DNA of 64,000 nucleotides. Source: Alopecurus myosuroides (taxonomy: Eukaryota; Streptophyta; Magnoliopsida; Poales; Poaceae). Positions 9,035 through 18,640 of this stretch are shown piece after piece. Under the pieces are notes generated by a model. The model was given only the letters and a program-made list of their open reading frames with translations. It was not told the origin of the DNA and did no database searches. The stretch covers positions 435,492,167 through 435,556,166 of the forward strand of contig CM054059.1 of NCBI GenBank assembly GCA_028641055.1, in the 5' to 3' direction. Made by a program: the position numbers and the translations under genes. Positions within the stretch are counted from its first letter, which is position 1. Each line of letters begins with the position of its first letter.

Positions 9035-9685
9035 ATGCCTCTGAGGAGGAACAGCACCACCGGCTTCCGCGGCGTCCGAGCACGGCAGAACGGAATGTTC
9101 AGCGCAGATATCTGCTGGGGGGACGACCGCATCCCCCTCGGCTCCTTTGCGACGGCGGCGGAGGCCGCCCGCGCCTGGGACGCGGCGACCTGGCGCCTCA
9201 ACCGCCCGCAGTCGCTGATGAACTTCAACGACTGCCACACCGTCTGGGAAGCGGAGGCCAGGGCGCCGAAGCCGCAGATCGTCACTGCCGCCGACCACCT
9301 CCACCTCCGTCACCGCGCGTTTCAGGGCCTAGTCGACGCCAGGGAAGACCGCGTCGTCCGCGAGTATTACCGGAACAACCCGGGGGAGGAGAGCGCCGAC
9401 GAGGAGCTCTGGCAGACCCGCGCGGCTGAGCGGGCGGAGCGCCGCCTCGAACGCCACCTCGCGTTAGATGCCGCTCAGGAGGCGAGGACGAAGGCGCTGC
9501 AAGAGCTTCGTCGGGCCGACCGCGCCGGCGAAGTCTGGGCCTCCGACGATCCGAGGTGGGGGCCTATCTCGGACATACCATCATGCACCTCCGACGACGA
9601 CGAGGAGGTCACCGACGAGTTCACTGACGACGATGACCCGGAGGAGGTCACCGACGAGTTCCCCGACGACGACGACGAGGAGTAG
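9035..9685 (+). CDS. AP2/ERF-domain protein carried inside the CACTA
   Basis: 216 residues from the ATG at 9035 (context CCACCATGC; an in-frame ATG at 9014 is weaker). Residues 11-65 are one AP2/ERF DNA-binding domain: F-R-G-V-R-A-R, then LGSFATAAEAARAWDAATWRL, then MNF. The usual second Trp of the beta sheet is absent (Q-N-G-M-F-S-A in place of W-G-x-W-V-A-E), so DNA choice may differ from classic ERFs. Residues about 75-165 are charged and probably helical (ERAERRLERHLALDAAQEA). The tail is strongly acidic and holds a duplicated EEVTDEF-DDDD unit, as in activation domains. Two AATAAA signals follow. It is unbroken, on the strand opposite to the transposase genes and convergent with tnp2. 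The function inside the transposon is unknown; it may be a captured host gene or a long-term passenger. Confidence 0.75.
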   Translation: MPLRRNSTTGFRGVRARQNGMFSADICWGDDRIPLGSFATAAEAARAWDAATWRLNRPQSLMNFNDCHTVWEAEARAPKPQIVTAADHLHLRHRAFQGLVDAREDRVVREYYRNNPGEESADEELWQTRAAERAERRLERHLALDAAQEARTKALQELRRADRAGEVWASDDPRWGPISDIPSCTSDDDEEVTDEFTDDDDPEEVTDEFPDDDDEE

Positions 9686-9707
9686 TGTTCGTCTGTTCTC
9701 TCTTTTT

Positions 9708-9774
9708 AATAAAAGAATTTGTATTCCGGCGACACTGCGGCGCGCTAGCGCGTCTGTTTTTTGTTTTTAATAAA
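9708..9774 (+). terminator. Poly(A) signals of the AP2-domain gene
   Basis: AATAAA at 9708-9713 and again at 9769-9774, 23 and 84 bases after the stop codon. Both lie in a TCTGTT...TTTTTAATAAAAG context, so the second looks like a local duplication of the first. Confidence 0.6.
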
Positions 9775-9999
9775 AGTTATGAAATCAGATATTTTATCTC
9801 ACAAGGTTTTGAGACATTTAAGTAACCTTCTGTTTTCCATGTTGTCCACTCGTTTTCTCAAATATTTTGCAAAGGAGTTAGTCTTAAACACATCAGAGAT
9901 AATATAATTCACATGATCCATTCAAAAAAGTTTGGTACAATAAATTATTACACATAAGTTCCTCCCTTGTGTCCCCGCTTTCTTACGATTTGGCCGTAT
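9775..9999. other. Convergent spacer between the AP2 gene and tnp2
   Basis: AT-rich, no gene seen. It must hold the 3' ends of both transcripts, which point at each other. Confidence 0.5.
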
Positions 10000-12900
10000 C
10001 TATGGAGCATCCTCATCATTTAACTTAATTCTTGGGTCAGTGTTGACTTTGAAGGGCGGAATTTCACCAAACATATTATAATCTTCTGACATGTCTGTCT
10101 TGTCCTCCACTCCCACGATGTTTCTTTTCCCTGAAAGAACAATGTGGTGCTTTGGATCATCGCATGATGTACTGATCGTTTTCTTATCTTTCCGTTTCCT
10201 CGGTTTTCTACTCATGTCCTTCAAATAGAAAACCCGAGCGACATCTTTGGCTAGGACGAATGGTTCGTCAAGGTAACCAAGATTGTCGAAATCCACCATT
10301 GTCATTCCGTATTGCTCGTCCACCTTTACCCCACCTCCTGTTAGCTTGAACCATTTGCACCGGAACAAAGGGACCTTAAAGGAGGGTCCATAGTCAAGTT
10401 CCCATATCTCCTCTATGTAACCATAATATGTGACCTTTTTCCCAATCTCGGTTGCTGCATCAAAGCGGACACCACTGTTTTGGTTGGTGCTCTTTTTATC
10501 TTGGGAGATCGTGTAAAATGCATTCCCATTAATCTCGTACCCTTGGAAAGTCGTTATAGTCGAAGATGGTGTCTTGGCCAACATGTACAGCTGATCTCCA
10601 ACATCATTGTCATTCATTAAATGTTTTCGCAACCAACTGCCGAAAGTCTCCATGTGGGCCTTTCTAATCCATGATTCAGGCTTCCCCAGGTTGTCTGAGC
10701 GTAAAATATTCTTGTGTTGCTCGAAGTACGGAGCCACCAAGCTCGAATTTTGCAGAACTGTGTGCTGTGCTTCAGTCATAGAATGACCGTCCATACATAT
10801 CGTTGATTTCCTTCCGATCGTGCCTTTTCCACTTAGTCTCCCCTCGTGCCGCGATTGAGGAATACCAATCGGCTTAAGGTCAGGAACATAGTCAATACAG
10901 AACTCAATTACCTCCTCATTTCCATAGCCCTTTACGATGCTTCCTTCTGGCCTAGCACGGTTACGAACATATTTCTTTAATACTCCCATAAACCTCTCGA
11001 AGGGGAACATATTGTGTAGAAATACAGGACCGAGAATGGAAATCTCTTCGACTAGGTGGACCAGGAGGTGCGTCATGATATTGAAGAAGGATGGTGGAAA
11101 CACCAACTCGAAACTGACAAGACATTGGACCACATCGTTCTGTAACCGTGGCAGATCTTCTGGACTGATTACCTTCTGAGAGATTGCATTGAGGAATGCA
11201 CATAGCTTCACAATCGCTACTCGAACATTTTTCGGTAGGAGCCCCCTCAAAGCAATTGGAAGCAATTGCGTCATAATCACGTGGCAGTCGTGAGACTTCA
11301 GGTTTTGGAACTTTTTGTCCGCCATGTATATTATTCCCTTTATATTCGACGAGAAGCCAGACGGGACCTTCATACTGCTCAGGCATTCAAAAAAATGACC
11401 TTCTCTTCTTTCGTAAGAGCGTAGCTGGCACGACATTGAAACCATTCCGGATGCCGGTCATCTGGGTCTTTCAAAAGTTGCTGGTCCTGCCGTGCTTCCT
11501 TTGTATCATTTGTCTTCCCATACACGCCCAAGAAGCTTAGCAGGTTCACGCAAATATTCTTCGTAACATGCATCACGTCGATTGCAGAGCGGACATCTAG
11601 GACTTTCCAATACTGTATCTCCCAAAATATTGTTTTCTTCTTCCACATGGGTACGTGCCCGTCAACTCCCAGCGGAACTGATTGTCCGCCAGGACCCTTT
11701 CCAAAGATGACTTTCAAATCCTTGACCATATCAAATATCTCAGCTCCAGTACGTTCCGCAGGCTTCGGCCGGTGATCTGCCTTGCTGTTGAAATGCTTGC
11801 CTTTCTTTCTTACGTTATGATTTCGGGGAAGAAATCGACGATGACCCAGATACACGTTCTTCCTACAATTATCCAAAAATACACTTTCAGTCTCATGTAA
11901 GCAGTGTGTGCATGCTTTGTATCCCTTATTTGACTGTCCCGAAAGGTTACTGAGAGCAGGCCAATCGTTGATGGTTACAAAAAGCAACGCTCGTAGGTAA
12001 AATTCCTCTTCTTTGTGCTCATCCCACACAGGTACACCAGGTCTGCCCCACAACTGTAAAAGTTCATCAACTAATGGCCTTAGGTACACATCGATGTCGT
12101 TACCGGGTTGCTTCGGACCTTGGATGAGCACTGGCATCATAATGAACTTCCGCTTCATGCACAACCAAGGAGGAAGGTTGTAGATGCATATAGTCACAGG
12201 CCAGGTGCTATGGCTGGAGCTCTGCTCGCCAAAAGGATTCATGCCATTAGTACTTAGACCAAATCTTATGTTCGTTGCGTCAGCTGCAAAATCTTTGAAC
12301 TCTCTGTCGATCTTTCTCCAATGCGTTCCATCAGCGGGGTGTCTCAACTCCCCGTCGGACTTACGGTCCTCTTTGTGCCATCGCAACAACTTGGCATGCT
12401 CTTTGTTCCTGAACAGACGTTTCAACCGAGCTATTATAGGAGCATACCACATCACCTTGGCGGGAACCCTCTTCCTGGGTTTCTCGCCCTCAACATCGTC
12501 ACCAGGGTCATCGCCTCTGATCTTATAACGCAATATAGTGCATACAGGGCATTCATTCAAATTCTCGTATGCACCGCGGTAGAGGATGCAGTCGTTAATG
12601 CATGCATGTATCTTCAGAACCTCTAAACCTAGAGGGCAGACAACCTTCTTTGCTTCGTACGTACTGGCGGGCAACTCGTTATTCTTCGGAAACATATTCT
12701 TCAACATTTTCAGCAAATTTTCAAATGATGAGTCAGCTACACCTTCCCGTGCCTTCCATTTCAGCAAATCCAGTGTGCAGCCCAGCTTTTTCAGACTATT
12801 GTCGCATCCTGGGTACATCGACCTCGTGTGATCCTCTAACATGCGATCCAAAGTCTCCCTCTCCTTGTCAGTTTCGCAGCGTCTCCGTGCATCAGCAATG

Positions 12901-13277
12901 GTCTGACCAAGATCATCAGCGGGCTCATCATGTGCCTCTTCTTCACCTTCACCAAAACCTTCCCCACCTTCAGCATCATCCTCCATGAAAGCCTCATGAT
13001 AGTTGACATCGATATCATCCTCTTCTTCATCTTCTTCCATTCTAACCCCTCTTTCTCCATGCTTGGTCCAACAATTATAGCTTGGCATGAAACCGTGCCG
13101 AAGCAGGTGCATGTGAACGACTCTTGAGGAGGAGTGACCCTTCTGATTCTTACATTCAGCACATGGACAGATAATAAAACCTCGCTGCTTGTTCGCATTT
13201 GCCACTACGAGGAAATCTTTCAAACCCGTAATGAACTCGCCGGAGAGTCGGTTACCGTACATCCATTGCCGATTCAT
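10000..13277 (-). pseudogene. tnp2: CACTA transposase, tnp2 family, with one frameshift
   Basis: Start chosen at 13277 (M-N-R-Q-W-M-Y-G-N-R, the usual start of the family), directly after ATGCAG, which may be a splice acceptor. Domain order: transposase-associated domain (residues about 3-75, with CPCAEC), an acidic spacer, the Transposase_21 core (KIHACINDC, then ENLNECPVC, then MNPFGEQSSSHSTWPV, then LIQGPKQPGNDIDVYLRPLV), DUF4218 (LLPKNVRVAIVKLCAFLNAI; HNMFPFERFMGVLKKY) and DUF4216 (GYIEEIWELDYG; FRCKWFKL). This enzyme cuts and joins the element ends. The only break is a frame change at a T run (11389-11395, seven bases), which splits it into two open parts, 13277-11389 and 11388-10000. 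In the core, the motif usually read as D-G-M-N-P-F has Asn for Asp (codon 12246-12248). Otherwise close to complete. Confidence 0.85.
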
Positions 13278-13574
13278 CTGCATTATTATTATATAAAGTA
13301 TATAATTAACCATCATGCATTTGCTAAACTAACTAGCTAGAAAAATAATACAAATCATGAAAGGTTCAAGTTGCTAACCGCGATCGCGGAGGAAAAATAA
13401 ATGAAAAAGCTCAAGTGTGGCTCGGACACTTCATATCATGTGTGTTTCATGCTCTCGGGCATTTCATCGAACACCTTGTGTGCATAGGAGGAACCAAAAG
13501 CAAACCCACCACCTCTTGTGAATATTGTGAGTAGAAGTGACACCAAATGTGGCTAAGTGCAGCCAGCTGAGTCC
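13278..13574 (-). promoter_or_regulatory. 5' region of tnp2
   Basis: Between the TATA at 13575-13582 and the start codon. Minus-strand sequence just before the ATG ends in AATAATGCAG, so a leader intron ending there is possible. No other gene is seen. Confidence 0.4.
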
Positions 13575-13582
13575 TATATATA
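13575..13582 (-). promoter_or_regulatory. TATA box of tnp2
   Basis: TATATATA on the minus strand, 300 bases before the start codon. Foldbacks of the subterminal type start at 13589, only a few bases upstream on the minus strand. Confidence 0.6.
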
Positions 13583-13586
13583 GGGA

Positions 13587-13688
13587 TGGGCTTTTAGTCC
13601 CGGTTGGCCTGGACAACCGCGACTAAAGGCCTTCGGGGCAGCCTGAGGACCTATTAGTCCCGGTTGGCATGGCCAACCAGGACTAAAG
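13587..13688. repeat. CACTA foldbacks next to the tnp2 promoter
   Basis: Two foldbacks, 13590-13628 and 13652-13688, with arms TTAGTCCCGGTTGG and CCAACC(A/G)GGACTAAA-like partners. The second is cut at its last base by the LTR retrotransposon; its TAAAG is the duplicated target site. Confidence 0.8.
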
Positions 13689-14493
13689 TGTAACATCCCA
13701 AGTATGAAAATCACCTTTAGAATGTTTGCTAATTGTTATTTTATGTTTTGCATCATGGCATCTTAATCACTGCATTTGTTTCCCATTTGTTTGCATCTGT
13801 TTTTCTTTGTTTTCCCATTTGAAATTCAAACAATATTCAAATACTTTGTTTCATACTTGTGCTGTCATAATTTTTCAAATAGAAATATTCAAATAAAACA
13901 TCCATTTGTTTCCCTTAAAATGGAAAGCTCAAACTATTAATTTGTTCTTTTAAATAATTCACTTAATTCAATTTGCATTCAAATTCAATTAGTTTTCCAA
14001 ACAACAACCATTTTGAAATTATGAAAATTACAAAACAATTCAATCACTTGTTTCAAATAAACTTGAATTTAAAAACTTTTAAGTTGCTTATGTTCAATTA
14101 TTTCCATTAATATTAAATTCAATCAAATTTCAAACAAATTGCAAACAACAACTAAATTCAAATTATTTGGAAAACCAAAGTTTGCACTAGGTTGCTGTTA
14201 CAATAAATAATCAATACAATTTTTTTTCCAAATTTTTCTACCCCAAAAACCCTACCCTTTTCTTCCTATTTCTTTTCAGCAAAAAAAAAAACAGAACAGA
14301 AAAAGGAAAAAACAAAAAAAATTACGCAGAGGGAGTGGGCAGGCCAGCAAGTGGGCTGCGCCCACCAGCCAGGCCCAGCCCACGGCATGGTACCCCTTAC
14401 CTCCCTTTCTTCCTCCTGTACGGCAGCCATCTGCCGCTGTCCACGTCGACAGCAGCGAGCAGCAGACGGCTGCGAGCTCGCTCCCCTCCTCCT

Positions 14494-14499
14494 TATAAA
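14494..14499 (+). promoter_or_regulatory. TATA box of the LTR promoter, element 1
   Basis: TATAAA in CCTCCTTATAAACCC, followed by a pyrimidine-rich leader with gene-like GC content. The same site is at 24894-24899 in the 3' LTR. In element 2 the matching place reads TATTTAT (44461-44467). Confidence 0.6.
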
Positions 14500-15004
14500 C
14501 CCTAGGCCTCGAGCCCTGCCCTAGCTCCTCCACCTCCTTCTCCCTCGAGCGCCGCCGATTTCTTCTCTCTTTCCGCTCGCTGCTCCTCTCTGTATCTCTG
14601 AACCACCGCCACCACCGTGTCTGAATTCCGATGATCGCCGTCGATCTGCTTCTCCTCCTCGCTGGCTGACTGCGGGAATCGTTTCCCCGTCGCCTCCTCG
14701 ACCGCCTCGACACCACAACAGCCACGGAGACCCTCTGCAGCGCCGCCGCCGTCCGTGCTGTTGTCGCCGTCGTCCACCTCCACCCCGAGCCTCTGCCACG
14801 GCGACATCGCCGGTGAGCTTTCCCTCTGTCCACCTTCCTCCCTCTTCCTTCTCTGCATCTGCACACCCTAGCACGCACTCGTCCACGGCACGAGCAGCGC
14901 AACAGCAGCTCGCCGCCGGCCACCTTCGCCTCGTCGAGTTTCAGTAACGCGCCCAGATCTGAACCTTAACCTCCCTGTGCCTGCTTACCTGACAAGAATT
15001 TAGA

Positions 15005-15060
15005 GCCAGCGCAGTGGCAGCAGCGCTGCTCGCGCGAGCCCAAGCCCAGGGTTCGAGTCC
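15005..15060 (+). other. tRNA-like A-box/B-box pair in the LTR
   Basis: GCCAGCGCAGTGG (15005-15017) resembles a Pol III A box and GGTTCGAGTCC (15050-15060) matches the B-box consensus, about 32 bases apart. The 3' LTR has the same at 25405-25460; element 2 has a weaker pair ending GGATCAAGTCC at 44919-44929. It could be a tRNA or SINE relic. Confidence 0.4.
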
Positions 15061-16270
15061 CCCCTCCCGCAGAATAAAATCCACACTTTTTCGCCAACGA
15101 GCGCTGACAGGCAGGCCCCCCTGTCAGCGACCCTGTGGCCACGCAAGCGCCACGTGAGCACCGCGGAGGCCAGGGCCCACTGGCAGTGGCCTATTCTAGG
15201 TCATTGCGCGGTGTAAAAATGTTTTCTGCCCTTTTCTTTTTAATTTAAGTCCAAAGTATTTACAGATTAGTCCCTAAAATCAAAATGCAAATAACTTTTG
15301 ATTTTTAAATCCAATTAATACAAATGAAATATGTATTCTGCACCAAATTTAATTCTCTACCTATTTAACTCATTTGTTTTCTGTTTTGAATATTTCAAAT
15401 TGTTCTAAAATTCAAATTCAAACAACTCCTTTTAAATTTGGTTAAATTGATAACTAATTCAAACTTAATTCAATTGTCACATATAAAATATGTTTTCCAT
15501 GCCAAATTGAACCACCTTTTCAAATATAAACTTTGTTTCATGTTTTGAATAATTAAAATTGGTTAAATAATTTAAACCTTGTTTAAATCATTTAAATTTG
15601 TTTAATTCATAACTTGGTCAAATTAAATTATTTTTGAACTTATAAAATATGTTTTCAAACCAGAAAAGTTTAAACTTTTCAAATATGAATTTGGTTTAAT
15701 GTTTTGAACAAATAAAATTTCAAATAAATTCATACTTGAATTAAATTCATTTAAATCTTGTTTAACCTTGTTTAATTCCCAATTAATTCATATTAATTCC
15801 TTTTTCAATAATTGAAACATGTAATCCACCTAAAATTTTGTGTCCTTTCCAAATATGAACTTTGTTGTCTATTTTGAACAATTAAAATTGGTGAAAACAA
15901 CAAATGCTTGTGTAACACCTTTAAGGAACCAAAATTCCATAACTTAATAAATAAAATTCCAAACTTGGTAAACCTTATTTCAAATTGTTTCAATTGTTGT
16001 TTTCTTTTTGTTTTCCTCATCCATGCATCATGCTAATTCACTTACACATGATGATTAGTTGTAGAACAATTATTTCAACCTTAACTCATGGGCTTTCCAT
16101 ATGCAATCCAAATTGCATATGGGTCCATTTAATCATGTTATGTTACCATGTCAACTAGTTTATTTTTTATGCATCAATTAAATGGTCATGCATCATCCCA
16201 TGATTGTGCACTATGCCATGTTATTGATTGTTTGTCTCTTTGCGTTGTTTGTTTGCTTCTTCTCGAATAG

Positions 16271-16348
16271 ACGGCGACGTTGAGACAGACGAGGTTTACG
16301 ACACTACTTCTGAGGAGTTAGCTCAGTACCAGGCTGCTGAGTTTGCAG
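16271..16348 (+). other. Exon-like block X1 in LTR 1 (acidic frame)
   Basis: Preceded by a pyrimidine-rich tract and CGAATAG (acceptor) and followed by CAG|GCAAGT, a perfect GC-AG donor. The block is 78 bases in every LTR copy (26671-26748, 45912-45989, 53010-53087, 62941-63018). Entered in phase 1 it is open and acidic (D-V-E-T-D-E-V-Y-D-T-T-S-E-E-L-A-Q-Y). Confidence 0.45.
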
Positions 16349-17564
16349 GCAAGTATTCACTCACATGAACCATTGTGTTCCTTTTCCACACTGGATACCG
16401 ATACTTTCCGTTGTCTATTTTGCTAGCCTTAAGATTCGTTGCTTGTGTTCGATTCTATCACATGTTATCCTTTAACCCTGATATAGCCTCACCTCCACAC
16501 CTATAACCCCGTTGCTTGTTGCCCGTGTCTTACTAGCATGCTTAGGGTTGTTTTGCTCGAGTCTGTTGCCCGTTACTTTCTGTTACCATATTTTATTATG
16601 TTCTGGGGCTCGATGTTTAAACAATCAACCTGTTAATATCTGAGGTAATAATAATTGGATGATAAGGCACCGGCAGGAGGCCCGGCGTGGTTTTGAGGCC
16701 TGCTAGTGTCGACCCTAATTAGGAAAAGGGTCTTGTCTACTGATCCATGATGAGCGCACTATCCGCATGTGGGAAGCGTGTATGGGCGCCCCCTCAATTT
16801 GATTCGATTCGCATCTCGTCCAAATCGCCTCATTTAGTTCGGGTTTTCCATTTGCCGCATGCATATGTATTTGCGAACCCAGGCCAGGGTGGAACTTTTG
16901 TAGTCGGCATTTAGGGAGACACGTTCTTAGAGTACTATGAGGGTCCCCTTTTCTTCGTGGGGCTTGATTAGCCGTGCGCTCAATTGCACGGGGTTCTTTG
17001 GGCTTGATGCGGAGAAGAGTTGAGTTGTGTTGAGTGCCCCGCTTGGTGGGAGGCATTCCATCTGGCGGGTTATTCTTACGTGTACGGCCAAATTGGTGCA
17101 TCCCTGCAGGGTAAATCTTCTCGAGAAGCCGTGTTTTCCGCGGTTATGGATGACTTGGTGAAAGTACTGGCTAACAAGTACTCAGAACAACTTACACCTA
17201 ACTAATGATAACTTGACTAGTAATAGTCTTATTGACACAATAACTTGAACCATCATTAATCCAACTGTGTGAGTTATCCTCGGATTGCTTCTTTGGATAA
17301 GGGGCGAGATCCAGGATGGGTTTGTTTGGAGTTAGTAGTAGTTGGTTACGATACGCTACCTTATCTCCTTTCTGTTAGCCGGAAGTTGTAGCATGTATCT
17401 GTAGTTGGTTAGTGCAGCCCGCTGCCGTATCTTTTGTATCACCTATTCTTCCGTTGAACCCAAAGCATCTGTACTTGGTGTTGACGGGTACACTATGGTA
17501 TCTTGTGAGTCTTGCTTGCCAGTACGTTTATGTACTGACCCCTTTGGGGCTGTGGTTTCCGCAG

Positions 17565-17629
17565 ACTACGTTTCCGAGGATCCCCATGGTGGCTACTACG
17601 TGGAGTATGACGAGGCTGCTGACGAGTAG
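17565..17629 (+). other. Exon-like block X2 in LTR 1 with stop codon
   Basis: Preceded by GGTTTCCGCAG (acceptor). Joined to X1 in matching phase it continues an acidic Tyr-rich frame (YVSEDPHGGYYVEYDEAADE) to TAG at 17627. Other copies: 27966-28030, 47235-47305 and 54333-54403. Element-2 copies are six bases longer, so the frame is kept. Confidence 0.45.
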
Positions 17630-18101
17630 ATAGCGGACCCGGGCAGGATCCGAGACATCGTGGATGGGCTCCGTCTTTTAGTTTCCGGTCTCTTAGGCCT
17701 ATTTGGATCTTGTGTGTACTCAGACACTTTGGATGCTTCCGCTGTGTTGTAATGATGAATTGTTGGGACATGTGTCCTCTGGATGATTGTATTTGCTATC
17801 TCTGCTCTAGTGAGAGCTATTTGCAACTTATTTCAATATTTTGTTTCTTAGAGATATGTTGTGATATCAGTTGTTCTAATGCCTTTGACGTACCATGTGT
17901 GTATGTTATGAAGTAAGTCGACGGAAGTGTCCTGATTTCTATGGGATGGTTTACGCAGACGATGGATAGTAGAGAATGGTTGTCACACGTTTACGTGTTG
18001 GCCTGCTCATATTGAGATGCGGGTGCCGGTATGCCCCGTAAGCCATTTGTTCTACTGTTTAGCGGACTGTGAGTATCCTCTAGAAGTCCGGGTGCGACAA
18101 A

Positions 18102-18114
18102 TGGTATCAGAGCC
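18102..18114 (+). other. Primer binding site, element 1
   Basis: TGGTATCAGAGCC, the complement of the 3' end of plant initiator tRNA-Met, two bases after the 5' LTR. Confidence 0.95.
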
Positions 18115-18640
18115 TGTCTGCCTGTAGGATCCCTTTTACTGGTCGCAGTTGAGTCTAGAAACTATTTTGTAGCTATATAGGAAAAATGAAACGTGAGAGT
18201 AGGAATTCTGCCCTTTTATTTCTTTCCCCACCCACCCTCCCTTTTCTGGTAAGGAAGTGCAGCGTTGTTTTTCTCTTCTCACCTAAACTTTCAAGTTAGG
18301 ATTTCACGCATCCTGGTTTCTCTAGGATAGTTATATCTACTAGACCATAGGAATGGAGGTGGTTGTGACATGATTTATCATGTTGCCTACTCACGATTGA
18401 GAACGGAGGCGTGTAAGCCCCCGGAAGCAGATCCTCTATTCCTTAAGCAGTCGATATTTATCCTTTAGAAGCCCGGATGGGGTTTCCGTAGTACCTCAGG
18501 AGTGTTTGGTCTCGTGTTTCCCGATGTTGCTTCGATATCCTGTTCTTCTCAACATCCTTTTCGTCCGTTGAAACCTTGTTGTTGCTTTCCACTTCAGTTC
18601 TTCTACCGGCGTCTAATCAAAACTTCCCCATCATCTGCAG
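18115..18640 (+). other. Leader between primer binding site and ORF0
   Basis: Non-coding leader, ending TCTGCAG directly before the ATG of ORF0, which looks like a splice acceptor. No gene seen. Confidence 0.5.

Larger units (their letters stand above)
13689..18099 (+). repeat. 5' LTR of element 1 (4411 bp)
   Basis: Begins TGTAACATCC and ends GGTGCGACA. TATAAA at 14494-14499 in a GC-rich block marks the likely promoter, so U3 is about 800 bases and R-U5 over 3.5 kb. It contains a leader exon ending at a GTGAGC donor (14813), a tRNA-like box pair (15005-15060), AT-rich sequence and two exon-like blocks at 16271-16348 and 17565-17629. Confidence 0.95.

Noticed and set aside
8819..9313. Minus-strand frames opposite the AP2 gene
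   Set aside because: Shadow of a GC-rich coding region and the 21-bp repeats.
14276..14923. Arg-rich minus-strand frames in the LTR promoter region (also 24661-25484)
   Set aside because: They run against the LTR promoter and differ between subfamilies; no start context or homologous frame in LTR A.
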